This document shows positions 49,601 through 60,029 of a stretch of DNA of 64,000 bases, piece after piece; position 1 is the stretch's first letter, and each line of letters starts with the position of its first letter. A program made the position numbers and the translations under genes. The DNA is from Polytrichum commune (taxonomy: Eukaryota > Streptophyta > Polytrichopsida > Polytrichales > Polytrichaceae), in the NCBI GenBank assembly GCA_950295325.1, contig OX485805.1, positions 30,923,501 through 30,987,500 on the forward strand, written 5' to 3'. The notes below the pieces were generated by a model. That model searched no databases, had not been told where the DNA came from, and saw only the letters and a program-made list of their open reading frames with translations.

Positions 49601-51722
49601 AGGGTCAAACTCATTTTGGCATGCCTCATTGAGTTTGTCCCTCGATGAATCGAATTAGGTTGCTCTAAATTCAATTCAAACCCTACCTCTGAAGATGCAC
49701 CACGGGTGGAAACTAATTATTGATTTTGTAAGCAAAACAACCTCTGCAAATTTATAGGGGACTATTTCCCCAATGAGAAGTCCCATTGAGCTAACGGATA
49801 ATTCTAATGTCTTAGTTTGTCCTGCTAATGTTTCATTTCTGGCTTGGTCAATGCACTTGATGATCTCTTACTGTGGTATGAAACAGGTTCTATATTCAGT
49901 TGATACTGGGCGAACAGATCCAATACTAGCAGCTGTTGGACAGCTTCAATTTGAGGTATGATCCATTTGCCGTATTGGCACATTGTGGTCCTACCAACTG
50001 CAAAAAACCATGTACTTAGGATACTTAAACACGTGATTAGTCTGAGATGGTTAAGATTAGCAAATCCAAATCAAGTCTGTAGCCTTTTTTGTCATAATTC
50101 TCAGAGCTCATATGAAGATCTTATTAATTCTCAAACCGGAAGATCCTCTTTCTTCTTCAATGATCATATAGGTCCCCCCAACCGAGAATAGTCAACAAAT
50201 TCTGAGCATGTACTCCAACCTCTTTGAAACACATGATGTCTTTATGGTGTCCGTTCTTAGGTCTACATGGATACGCAAACTAATCCAATATAAGCTAGAT
50301 AGGCCTAATTTTGGTTACTGCAGTTATTTGGGAACCTACTTTTGGGTCTAATTTAGTCAGTTTATGCCACTGAAATGCTGACGCCCTTTTAAGAAGACAC
50401 CAAAAAGACATCTGCTCAAAATTTGTTAACCATTCTAGGCTCAGTAGCCAACATAATTGGGGGGCACCTATGTGGCTTTCTTATGGCTCACTGTTACTGG
50501 ACTTTGATAATTCATACCAATTTGAGATTAACTCAAAAAATTCACGGGATTAATCCTGGAATGGCCAAGTTTCTCCAGTTTAAGTCTTACGAGAAGATTT
50601 GATAAATTGCCAAAGGTTGTTTGATAAAAAAAATTTCTTATTTTTTTCTTATTGCAGGTTGTACAGTACAGGATGCAGAGTGAGTATGGAGTTGAGACAC
50701 AGCTTGAACCGTTAAGTTTCAGTGTCGCAAGATGGGTGACAAATGGCTGGCCTGCACTCGAGAAAGTGGGCCGTATTTATAATTGCTCGACGGTCAAAGA
50801 TCGGGTATCCTTTAAACCTTTTTAAGCTCTTGCCAATTCTTTTCAAAGTGATTAATACAGCTCATGTGCATGAACCCAAGTTATTCCTAGTCTTGATTTT
50901 GTTTGGGTTGATAGTGACACCTGATGTGCTGCAGTTTTTTAATAAAATAATTGAACAGATTCACAGGCCTTATCTAAATTGGAGTGTATGTTAAAGCTGA
51001 AGAATCAAGAAAAACCTACATATGCCCTGTGTACGCTACTTAGAATGAAAACCAAATTTGACTTTTTGCTTTATCCTTGGCTTTGGTTGTGCAGTGGGGG
51101 CGCCCAGTGTTGCTCTTCCGAAACGACTGGAATGTTTCACAACTCCTGGTATGGGATTTACACATTAGAGTTTATCCTTTGATTCAATGGGACTTTTCGT
51201 CAGGAGTTCGTCCCCCATGATTTTTCACTGGTTATTTTGCATACAATATCAATAGTTGCTTTCCACTTGTGATGGTGCATGCTCGAAGGTAGTGTTTGAA
51301 TCTGAATGAAGGGTGACCTATTTTGGTTCATTGAGGACCAAACTCAGTATTAGCATCTCTTGACATGCCAAAATGAGTTTCGCCCTTGATGAACCAATAT
51401 AAAATTCTTTGTTATAAACCTCCACACTACCACCTCCAAGCATACACCAAAAAACTCACTGAATATGGAAGCTATTCTATGCAAACAACGAAGTCCCAAT
51501 GAAAAGTCGTGGTGAGTTAGAGGATAACCCTAATATCAGTCTGAGTAATGAACTGCTGTAATGTTTCTTCTACGATTCTAAGGTTCAATTAATTATTTTT
51601 TTACAATGCATCAATTGTGGTATTTAAAGCCTTGGATTTGTTGTGTGCAGGGTGAGCATCCAGAGATTGGAGAATTGGCACCTTACGCCTTGCCGCCAGA
51701 TGAGGTTATCAGCAAGCGTTAG
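43656..51722 (+). CDS. prfC: Plastid-type peptide chain release factor 3, 15 exons
   Basis: Exons: 43656-44141, 45236-45347, 45474-45576, 46268-46349, 46629-46777, 46915-47068, 47175-47282, 47613-47726, 48228-48288, 48422-48544, 49238-49425, 49887-49955, 50658-50804, 51095-51148, 51651-51722. All junctions are GT-AG and keep frame, giving 673 residues. Residues 1-145 are an extension missing from bacterial RF3 (about 530 aa): a serine-rich, acid-poor start like a chloroplast transit peptide, then a glutamate run. The GTPase core follows: P-loop HPDAGKTTL (154-162), RGISITST (switch I), DTPGH (221-225), NKMD (275-278). Downstream blocks [19 protein letters not shown] and [10 protein letters not shown] are RF3 signatures that separate it from EF-G. 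RF3 uses GTP to eject RF1/RF2 after termination. The ATG at 43,656 was chosen over one 13 codons upstream because MAALTL fits a transit peptide. Confidence 0.95.
43983..44009 (+). repeat. (GAA)n run in RF3 exon 1
   Basis: A GAA/GAG trinucleotide run encodes eight consecutive glutamates between the predicted transit peptide and the GTPase domain. Being in frame, its length can vary without breaking the gene. Confidence 0.85.
44150..44680. repeat. Tandem triplication in RF3 intron 1
   Basis: Three diverged copies of a 170-200 bp unit begin AATTACCTCAA at about 44,154, 44,329 and 44,527. Each continues with GCAGAGAAAC or a similar block, then TAGGTYACTTATA and CTYTTATGGTATTTTTAT-like sequence. 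The array is confined to the intron. Confidence 0.65.
44789..44823. repeat. 35-bp near-perfect palindrome in RF3 intron 1
   Basis: CCCACACTAATTCTCAT is followed immediately by CATGAGAATTAATGTGGG, one mismatch between arms. Related CCCACACTAATT-type sequence recurs near 44,960-45,010, so it may mark a small foldback element. Confidence 0.65.
45732..46132. mobile_element. Foldback element in RF3 intron 3
   Basis: The left arm carries TTAGAGTTATCCTTAAAG, GGTATGGAGTTTTGCC, CTTTTGACATTTCAT and GGAGTGTTCAAGTGGTATTG. The right arm holds the inverted equivalents (CAACACCACTTGAAACACTC, ATTAAATGTCAAAAGTC, ACTCCCTACCAAAACATGAG, AAGGAATAACTCTA). The outer ends resemble those of the family E elements in later introns. 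Confidence 0.68.
48716..49086. mobile_element. Foldback element, family E, copy in RF3 intron 10
   Basis: The arms are inverted copies. GGTGCATGCTCAGAGGAAGT, TGAATGAAGAGCAACCTAT and TTCATTGAGGGTCAAACTC on the left pair with GTACCTCCAAGCATGCACC, CTTCATTCAAACCTCC and CCCCTCAATGAACCAATAT on the right. The outer right end is AAAGGATAGCTCTAAT. Confidence 0.72.
49456..49808. mobile_element. Foldback element, family E, copy in RF3 intron 11
   Basis: Same family in the other arm order: AGTGTGGAGGTTTGAAC, TTGGTTCCTTGAGGGTCAAA, GGCATGCC, GGTTGCTCTAAATTCAATTC, then GAAGTCCCATTGAGCTAACG and an outer end GATAATTCTAAT. It takes up most of the 461-bp intron. Confidence 0.7.
51164..51533. mobile_element. 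Foldback element, family E, copy in RF3 intron 14
   Basis: Left outer end ATTAGAGTTTATCCTTTGA, right outer end GAGGATAACCCTAAT. Internal family blocks are GGTGCATGCTCGAAGGTAG, TTCATTGAGGACCAAACTC and CCTCCAAGCATACACC. The left end begins only 15 bases after the exon-14 donor. Confidence 0.72.
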
Positions 51723-51724
51723 AC

Positions 51725-53360
51725 CTTTCTTTCCACCTCCATGAATTTGGTCTTCAGCATTTCCTCTCAATTCCTGGCAAACAACCTTGGTAAATTCATG
51801 AAACCAGGACCGCTCGGCTTAAAGTGGTTTCTGCAACCATGGCAATCAATTAGGGCAGGTTGAACGGAATTCTCATCTTCTTTGATGAGACTGATCTGAT
51901 TCTTGTTTATATTTAAATTGGCGATTCACAGGAAACGGCTAATGGGTAAGTATTGAGAATAGATAGAGGGGTCAAATTGAAAACTGTTTGTCTACGTATC
52001 TTGACTGTGTCTCCTCCAAAAGGGAAGAATAGTCGCTGACACTGTATTTGTATGATCCAAAGGAATAATGCTCAATTATTGAAGTGGCAGAGACCACAAT
52101 TGGTCTAGAGCCTTGAAAATTCACACACGAGGATGCTGTGTTTATTATTGAATTTCTTTTTAAATGTAGATTTTGCATTGCATATGAGAATTTCAACCTG
52201 TCGCTGCAATGATTTGAGTTCAGTACGTTGTTGGATGACCTTCATAACTTACAGTGAAATTCCTTGCCACTCAGTTAAGTACACTCAGTTAAAATGTTAT
52301 TGCACAAAGCTTCCATGTGACTGGGGTTAACCTGCAATACTCAGAAGTGGTCCAATTTGAATAGGACCGAGAAACTCTTTTAAATCGAGTTAGAAAGTAG
52401 TTTTGGAGCTATAGAAGCAAGTGGTGATGCATAGTGCCTTTCTTCAACTTCGTGTTGGTTGCTCTCAAGCCTCTCCGTAGCTCATGGTTGGGTGGTTCAT
52501 GGCACATAAACTCCTCTAGACTTGTGGAACGCTATAAGGATGCACTAAAGAGGGCAACAAGATCTGCAACTACGGAGGACACTCGAGGAAGGTGCAGTTA
52601 CACACAACCACCATTTTGGTGGTTGATGGTTGTAGTTTCCTTTCTTTGTTTCTAAGTTTTTGATGGATAAGGAAGGAACAGGTGGGTTGATGACTAACCT
52701 TCACAACCACAAGTAATTGTACTAGCCCAACAATGATACAAGCTGTAGTTAGGAATCGTTTTGATGGTTGTGGTTCACTTTCTTTGGCTCTCTTTTGTTT
52801 GTACTTACTATGGGGCACAGGGAGAGAACTTCAAGGCCTAAGCATGGGAGAGGGTTTGTCGGAGTCAATTACTCTTGGACAAAACTTTCCACTAGAATCC
52901 ATAAATTGCTTTGTCTCCACTCTACGGATTGCACCAATAGAAGGTACGATTGTTGAGGCCAGACTCCCAGAGTAGCCGTAAACGCAAAACAATCATAGAT
53001 GTGGTTGAACGAGGGTCCAAACCCAAACTCAACCACTGCGGTAGTAGGTTGTGTGTAAATGCACCTTCAGAAACTCCAAAACTTACGGAGAACAGGAACT
53101 GTGGCTGCAGTTCCATGATTCAGGACTTGAGTTTTTCAGTACAAATTTGCAACTTTTCTGCATGCATCATCATCACTAGGAATTCAAGTGAGGCTAAAAT
53201 TTACACAGGGTCAGTTCACCTTCCATCTTGCCTGTCCTTGAGTCACTCTCTGTAAGTTTGTCCTCTTGCAGTGTCACTCCTTCCCCAAACGACCTCTTAA
53301 ATATCACGTCTGTCACTCAACACTGGTGCTCATTAAATCAGCCTTTTTGATGTTCGGGAT
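51725..53360. other. RF3 3' flank and unassigned DNA
   Basis: Contains the RF3 3' untranslated region. No strong AATAAA was picked out. Around 52,595-52,640 there is an inverted repeat ACAACCACCATTTTGGTGGTTG. No other gene seen. Confidence 0.45.
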
Positions 53361-53363
53361 ACC

Positions 53364-53997
53364 TATTAGAGCTAAATCCTTTAACACAATGGGAGTTTTC
53401 GTCGCTGGGAGAAGTTGGTCTATTATGATTTCCTTTTTTTAAATTTTTTTTTTGCTTGCATACAATTATCAACAACTTATTTCCACTTCTGATGGGTGCA
53501 CGATGCTCGGAGGTTGTGGTTGAAGTTGAATGAAGAGCAACCTATCAATGAATGGGGAGAACCAGCTCCTAGTCACAGATGAACCCTTTGAGTTTGAGAA
53601 ATAACCAGTTGAAGTTCAAGACTTCAGGGAAAATACCGAACATTTTAGAGGAATTTATAGAGAGTAAGAACCAGTTTTACAAAGAAAAAACCAAGTGATG
53701 TCAACATGCAACCTGTTGGACTTAGAAACACTAGGATCTCGACTGATTATGTTCAAAAATCTCCCTGGACATTGCAACCTCTTTCATGAGGTTCATTGAG
53801 GGCCTACCTCGTTTTAGCACCTCTTGATGGCATGCCAAAATAAGTTTCACCCTCAATCTACCAATATCGAATAAAATTTGTTACATAATTACTACCTCCA
53901 AGCATTGCACTGAAACCCTACCGTACATGAAAGGTGTTGTGTGCAAAACAACAAACTCCCGGTCAAAAAACTCATGTTGAACTGGAGCATAACTCTC
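53364..53997. mobile_element. Foldback element, family E, interrupted by a hAT-type MITE
   Basis: Outer ends ATTAGAGCTAAATCCTTTAA and GGAGCATAACTCT. Family blocks are TGATGGGTGCACGATGCTCGG, TGAATGAAGAGCAACC, TTCATTGAGGGCCTACCTC and AAACTCCCGGTCAAAAA. The family C MITE at 53,546-53,774 splits the left arm. Removing the insert and one copy of the 8-bp duplication restores the block seen at 48,850. Confidence 0.75.
53546..53774 (+). mobile_element. hAT-type MITE, family C, copy 5 (nested)
   Basis: A 229-bp copy starting CAATGAATGGGGAGAACC and ending on the minus strand with CAATGTCCAGGGAGA. Flanks CAACCTAT (53,538-53,545) and CAACCTCT (53,775-53,782) are the 8-bp target duplication. The uninterrupted CAACCTAT is seen once in the sister foldback copy near 48,850-48,870. 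Confidence 0.9.
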
Positions 53998-53999
53998 TT

Positions 54000-54456
54000 T
54001 GTTCCACTACTTACTTTCGACTTCCTTTGCAATCGACAACAAGGTAACCGTGGCCAAGATCTCCGACTGGAGAAGACGCATGGCCCCTGCTACCTGCACA
54101 CAGCATTATTTTGGTAAGCTTTTTGTACCCAAATTTCCCTGCATTCTGAATCTGTTGAGGGATACTTATCAAGAAGATGAGATTTGTGCCTTTAATCACA
54201 TCCACATACGGAATCTCTGCACTGCAGACTTTGCAGTCCCCATCATGTTTAGAGGGATTCTGGTCACCATGGCGTCATTTGTGTGTGTACAATCGAGTCA
54301 TTTAAAAAGTCAAATGATGTGAATTTTCCGAAAAAAATATGTATGTTTCGTGCTGAACTTACAGAATCCACCTTACAGTTATTGAGTTTTTTCTATGAAG
54401 GCTCAAAGCTGCGACGAAACTTGCGAGGAGTAGTAGTGAGACGTGTCGATAGGATA
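54000..54456. other. Unassigned DNA upstream of the tRNA gene
   Basis: A 107-codon plus-strand frame at 53,999-54,322 has no recognised motif and starts inside the end of the foldback element. I see no gene. Confidence 0.4.
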
Positions 54457-54460
54457 GTTT

Positions 54461-54503
54461 TATAGTATAAATAGAATTTTCATACGCCGCTTATCAATAA
54501 CGA
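54461..54503 (+). promoter_or_regulatory. Upstream TATA-like box and CAA motif of tRNA gene
   Basis: TATAGTATAAATAG at 54,461-54,474 lies about 30-43 bases before the tRNA, and CAA lies at 54,495-54,497 (-9 to -7). Plant nuclear tRNA genes typically show this TATA plus CAA arrangement in addition to the internal A and B boxes. Confidence 0.6.
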
Positions 54504-54576
54504 GCTCCCGTGGCCTAATGGATAAGGCATCTGACTTCTAATCAGGGGATTGTGGGTTCGAGTCCCACCGGGAGTG
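54504..54576 (+). tRNA. tRNA-Arg (anticodon UCU)
   Basis: A 73-base cloverleaf without intron. The acceptor stem is GCTCCCG/CGGGAGT (one G-U), with an A box TGGCCTAATGG-type D arm. The anticodon stem TCTGA/TCAGG encloses loop CTTCTAA with TCT at 54,537-54,539. The T arm contains the perfect B box GGTTCGAGTCC. CCA is not encoded, as expected for a nuclear gene. It reads AGA (and AGG by wobble) codons. Confidence 0.97.
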
Positions 54577-54578
54577 CC

Positions 54579-54596
54579 TTTTGCTTTTTATTTTGT
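54579..54596 (+). terminator. RNA polymerase III terminator
   Basis: TTTT begins three bases after the tRNA end, and TTTTT and TTTT runs follow at 54,585-54,594 as backup. Confidence 0.85.
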
Positions 54597-54947
54597 CTGT
54601 TGTTTTCTGGGGAATTATCATTTATTGCACTTTTGAGAGTGACAAAGATTTCTGTGACAAGTGTCGTCCTCTTTACTACCTAAAGAACACAATGAGCTCC
54701 TAGCAATACAAGGAGAGCATACTCTATTTTACATGGCTTGGGTTCCGCAACGTCAACATATTCTCATCTCGAAGTCCAAGGCAATAGACTTTCATCTTCA
54801 TGAAACGGAGTCTTTTTATGTGGTTCTCAAAAATATAGCTTTGTGTAGGACGGCCCCTTGTCTAAGGGCTCTTGTCTTTATCGTCACTAAAATCCAGACT
54901 GATAAGTTGTTGACTTTGTATCTATATGTTTAGCTACCCATAACTAG

Positions 54948-55042
54948 GGTTGGGGCGAACGAACCCGTACACTGGTTCCTTGGAGGCAAGGGTTTAGGCA
55001 TCCAACAAGGAACGAGTGTATGGGTTCGTTCGCCCAAATCCC
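54948..55042. mobile_element. 95-bp hairpin MITE, family F, copy 1
   Basis: Almost the whole element is one hairpin: GGGCGAACGAACCC, TACACT and GTTCCTTG on the left pair with CAAGGAAC, AGTGTA and GGGTTCGTTCGCCC on the right (28 of 30 positions), around a loop of about 22 bases. Flanks ATAACTAG (54,940-54,947) and ACAACTAG (55,043-55,050) form an 8-bp duplication with one mismatch. The sister copy is at 62,485-62,580. Confidence 0.85.
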
Positions 55043-55325
55043 ACAACTAGCATGTCTCAAGTCTTAATAAGGGCAGACATGAGGACTTCCAGTCTCACCC
55101 ACACAAGGGACTTCGTAAAAGGCCTTTGTAGCACTCTCCTTTTCTCTTTTTGTTTATTACCTTGAGGTTCTCCGTGGTTGTGGCTATGGGCTTGTAGAAT
55201 ATGTGTAACTCTATTGTGTGAGTGGTTGTGGTCCTTCATTTGCATTCTTGGAGCTTTTGTATTTAATTTTTGTGCTTTAACGATCTTTCTTAATTTATTA
55301 GCTTAGAACCATTCTTGTATCCCTC

Positions 55326-55600
55326 AATGTCTCCTAGTTTTGAATCATTATTGGATCTCTCTTAATCTTTCATCTCTCTCGGAGATCTATTGATCCTTTA
55401 TCTCTCAAATCATTTTTTTAGATTTAACTCTTAGTCTCCTCACTTTCAAGCATTATTGCATCTTTCTTAGTCTCCTCACATCAAGCACTATTGGATCATT
55501 CTTAGTCTCCTCGCTTTCAAGCATTATTGGATATTTCATAGTCTTTTAATTTTGAATCAATATCAAAGTTCTCTAGTCTCTCAACTTTCTCTTTGATGTA
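55326..55600. repeat. Tandem array, 35-36 bp unit
   Basis: Units read TAGTCTCCTCACTTTCAAGC ATTATTGCATCTTTCT and variants. Four clear units lie at 55,431-55,575, and more diverged ones precede them. Confidence 0.7.
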
Positions 55601-56699
55601 ACTTCCTTATAAATATATCTTGAACCTCTAAAAAAAACAACAAAATATATATATATATATATATAAACAACCATGTTCACCTTTACTCCCACTACACCTC
55701 AATAATTTTGGAAATAACAATCTAAACTCATCATGTACACATTTTTGTTTTTGTTTTTGTTTTTTCCCTTTCCTTTGAAATTAGTAAAAAGGGAACAAGG
55801 AGGGCCTACCCACCACCTTGCAACCCACATAGATGTTGGGAATCCTTACCATTTTACATGAGACATGTTCATGTAACACACTTTTACTATAATTGATAGA
55901 CCATGTAAGTTGCGTGTACAATGAGTCACACACTTTTATAAGATTGTCATTTTTATTCAACTTTGGGCAAGCATTGGAATTTTGTTGTTTGAGTAGGTGA
56001 AGGCCGAGCATTAAAAAATGAAGAAGAAAAATGGTGTGCCCTTTGTGTTCTGATAATTTTACCAACATAATGGGGGTTAAAATTTTACTATTATATTAGG
56101 TGTTGTTCTAAACCATAGAGTCCTCCGATCAATTTGGAACAAAGTTGGTATGTTATTGGTATTATAGGATTAGGTAGGAAGAGGATCCTAAATTGAGTGG
56201 TTAATTCTACCTAAAACCTACTTTCTTATAAAGTTTCTTTTGAATTATGTATATGCCTAGTTCAAGTAAATTAACAAATCGTAATGGATATAAGTGCGCC
56301 AAAATTGTTGAACTAAGACTATATGTTGGCAAAGTCTACTTCAGTCTCACTTTCTAAAATACGACAAATATGCAAGTAAATTCTACAAACTTCAAAATCA
56401 ACTTCTATTATGTAAATCATGTACTTTGCAAATCTTTATGAAATAGAATAAAAAAATGACAAACTCATTAGTTTTCTTGCATTAGTCTCCCATTTTACTC
56501 CAAAATCTTTCACACTAGTATGCATCACTCACAAAGGAAATACGAGGAAACAAATGAATCAACATCAAAACTTGGCTAACCTTAAATTATCTCAGACAAT
56601 GATCAAAGTAATTCTAAGGTGAATCCCTCACCCGACCATCAAAATCCTTAGAACTTCATACCCAAGTTAAGAAATTTTGATGGAGGTTCAATACTAAGT

Positions 56700-56734
<35 letters not shown>

Positions 56735-59205
56735 AGGTATTTTCCTCCCCCCTGCAAAAGTCCCCTACTTATACCAAACAATTATCATGTGCCACAATCA
56801 AGAGGGGTGCATCCTTTCCTATCAAACTATGGCCTCTTTAAATCTTTCTTATATTAATCTCAAGCTCATAATTATATGATTCTCATGTCTCTTAAACTCT
56901 CTATTTCATTATAACTCCACTTACACCGCTTTTTCCTAAGAAACCATATTTAGAAGAAAAAAAATTAAACACCATAATAGGTTATTTTAATTTTAGTTTT
57001 AATTCCATATACCAAGTGAAATTTGACTTTGATACTTATTGGGTGATACTTATTCCAACCAAAACCCCTTTCTCTTGACATCGTGCTTTGTAACTTCAAG
57101 GTCTCCCATTTGCTTTTCAAGTTGCTTTCCCATTCCACCTCAAAGCTCTCCCCTAATCTATTTCAAATTTTTGTTCGTCTCATTTCCCATGCATGCATCA
57201 TCTTGTTCATTGATGTAGATGTTAGTTGGGTTGGTAAAAAGGCTCCCTACTCTCCCACGACTTCCTTGGTCCCACCTTCAAATAATTTAGATAAGGATCG
57301 TGCAACACACTTCCCCACTTTGTCCGTTCTTCTACCAATGAGAATTTTGCTACAATATGCACTATGAGCATAATAGAAAAGAAAAGAAAAAATAACGCCC
57401 GTATCTCGGTACCGGCATGAATGTGAGCCCGTTAGCCTTGTGTTGTTTATTGTCTAGTTTTCCTTTGTTTAGGACTAGGTATGTGAGGTACTTGATGGCA
57501 TTTTGGTGTATATTTTTCATGAGGGTTTTGATGCTGGTTTTTGGGATTTGTTGCATTGTGAGCATACTAGTAGTAGTGGACAAATGGCTTGTGTTACTGG
57601 AAACTTGTTTTACGTTGGTCTAAGATGACCCTAAGCTACCGGATGATAGTGGAGAGGTACCCAAACCGAACAAAGTGGTTGGCAATTCAATTCGTGGCCG
57701 TGAAATCGTCTCTCTACTTGACAGAAAAACTAGCCAGGTGGTCAAGCATTTTTTGTGTTTAAAAAAACAAAAAATAAAAACAAACTTGTTCTATGTGAAA
57801 GTTAATCTAGTATGCTCCCCCATGGTTCCTTTGGATCTCGTCCCTTGGGACGTTTGCATGTTGGGGATGTGCATACTCTAAGGTAGATATATAGAAAACG
57901 ATGAGAATAAATTGATTTGGTCAAAAAGAGTGGCTTCAAAATAATACAAGATTTTTCAGAGGTGGTGTAGAGGAAATGATGAGGAATGCAAGTCGTAATT
58001 TGATGCCTTGTAAATAATTAATTACATTTTTTACAAAGAGGTAAGTAAGTCAAACCCCCTATTTGTACATTAGAGTCTTTTTAATTTGAGCATCAAGATA
58101 TCATACTCTCTAGACGAATGCACACAAAACGGTTAACCCAACGACACCCAAAAGTGATCACAAGTGGTGTGAAACATTATAGCCAAATCATTACATCCCA
58201 ATCATTACATCCCACCAGTGAGTTCCTACTTTAACTCTTGGTAGACTCTTAACAATCACTAGAAAATCTCCAAATCTATGATGATGATGATTTTGCAATT
58301 AATCTTTCACCGACGTAAGATGAATGCCTAGGGTTTATATTAGTAGTGATGTCAAAGCAATCCTCATTAAAATACATCAACCTTATCTCTTCATGTAACG
58401 ACAACTACCGCCCTTGGACCAACCAATTGGCTTGCCTTACATACTGTCTACAATATTTTCAAGGCTAAAGCTCTCGTAGAACATTTAACAATCAATCTTG
58501 TGAAGACTAGAAATTTCTTTGCTCTTTTGACTCAATCCATAGACCTAGTACTCAATAGATATTATGTTAAGTAAACCACCTAAGCTCTTGTACAAGGTTG
58601 TCATAGTCCTATATTTCCTTAGCAGTCCGACCCCATGTGTCGGTTTCTTTCCTTGACATACCTATCCAATTGGACCGTTTTGTAACAACAAGAGAATCTC
58701 CGCTTTGGACTCTTACAACTATTGTGTCTTTATAACTTGAGTCGGGCCCTTGTCATGTGCAATGGATGAGTTTACCTAGATGCCATGAATCCCGAGTCAA
58801 AATGTACAAAGTGTACGTTCAAAGGTATGCAGGTCTTATTTGGTTATCTACTTTGATTGGACACCTATATTGGACTGGTGTGTTGTTGGGTTAGATTTAA
58901 GAACAGGCACCCAATAAAACATGACATGTTTAAAAGAGAGTGTGCTACGTGTTAAAAAACTATCAATTGTTCCATATTCAAAAGTCAACACAATTGAGGG
59001 GACTTGAATATTCATTTAAAGAATCAACACACATGCATTCATAACCAAATCAAAGGAAGTTCAATTTGTAATTTGATTATTGCTTATATTTCATCATAGA
59101 TTTGCTAATGCAACACAAGTTTTGTTGCATAAATTTGATCGATAAAAGTTGGAGAACATGGAAAACAAGCTACTTAACCACCCACATACCTCATGAAAGT
59201 AGTCA
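55600..59205. other. Unassigned intergenic DNA
   Basis: AT-rich with no gene recognised. Simple repeats: AT run at about 55,646-55,665, TTTTTG run at about 55,741-55,764, and a 32-base A run at 56,701-56,732. The long A run could be the tail of an inserted retrocopy, but no coding homology was found upstream of it. Confidence 0.5.
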
Positions 59206-59210
59206 CGTAA

Positions 59211-59347
59211 GGGCCGCTTTACACACTAACCAAGAGCTGTGACCATGAAAATCTAAGGGTCCTTGAAAATCATTCAAAGGCCTTACTATGGGAAATAGAA
59301 ATCCAGTTGATGGGCTCTCAAGCTTAGTGTAAAGCAAAATTAGGACA
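59211..59347. mobile_element. MITE, family B copy
   Basis: Starts GGGCCGCTTTACACACTAAC then CAAGAGCTGTGACC. Ends with the inverted form GGGCTCTCAAGCTTAGTGTA, AAGCAAAATTAGGAC. Matches 5649-5793 in layout (GTGACC..., TCAAAGG, CCTTACTATGG). Confidence 0.7.
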
Positions 59348-59462
59348 CACTGATGCACTGTTAAGGCTTGGGGTTCTAATACTATATACGGTAAACCATT
59401 AAATATTATCCACTTGTTGCCATGCAAGACGGCATGTAGATTAATCAACCATTCAAATTTCT

Positions 59463-59583
59463 TTGGTCCTCATGCCTTCAAGGTCTAGTGTAGAGTGAAC
59501 TTGGACCGTCTTCAGCTTCTCGACCAATCACATAATTTGTATATCACAGGTCCATGGCCCTCAAGCTCTAGTGTGAAGTGGCC
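59463..59583. mobile_element. MITE, family B copy
   Basis: The right end GGCCCTCAAGCTCTAGTGTG then AAGTGGCC is the inverse of the family left end GGGCCACTTCACAC. The left end GGTCCTCATGCCTTCAAGG, TCTAGTGTAGAGTGAACTTGG is more diverged. Confidence 0.6.
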
Positions 59584-59640
59584 TTGAGTTAGGTGTGCTC
59601 ATGGATTGGCTTGTTCCGTCAGTAGTATGTGAGTAACGAC

Positions 59641-60025
59641 TTAGGGCCAAGTCCCAAATCCCCCTCATGTCAACAAGTCTCAACATCGAAGCACAATCCC
59701 AAATTTTGAGCCTCGAGAAACCAATAAAGTATGGTCTATATCCATTAAAATCAAATCTTGGTTATTTTATGCAAAAAAATCTCAAGACATGTGTTGAGAG
59801 TTGGGTCTAGCTTTTTGCTCAACCCAACTCTTAACACAAGTCCCAAGCCTAACCCCCAAAAGATTTGCCATGTAGGCATCCATATCATACTTGGGACCTA
59901 GGACTTGGGACCCGGTGTGAAGTAATAAGTCCCATTATCCATGCTCTCAACGGCTAAGATTGCATATATTGAACTCAAGTGACTTCAAACTTGGGACTTG
60001 GGAACCAATGTGAACCAACCCTTAG
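59641..60025. mobile_element. Probable foldback element
   Basis: The left end has TTAGGGCCAAGTCCCAAAT. The right end, on the minus strand, has CTAAGGGTTGGTTCACATTG then CCCAAGTCCCAAGT. AACCCAACTCTTAACACAAG and its inverse GTGTTGAGAGTTGGGT lie near the middle (59,790-59,840). Boundaries are approximate. Confidence 0.45.
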
Positions 60026-60029
60026 GGCT

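Noticed and set aside
43656-51722. Elongation factor G or TypA/LepA GTPase
   Set aside because: Downstream blocks ([20 protein letters not shown]) and the C-terminus match RF3. EF-G domain IV is absent.
54948-55042. MicroRNA precursor
   Set aside because: The hairpin would suit one, but 8-bp direct repeats and a second copy with different flanks mark a MITE. No small-RNA evidence is available.
56701-56732. Long A run as evidence for a processed pseudogene
   Set aside because: No coding homology on its 5' side and no target duplication seen; a simple repeat is enough.
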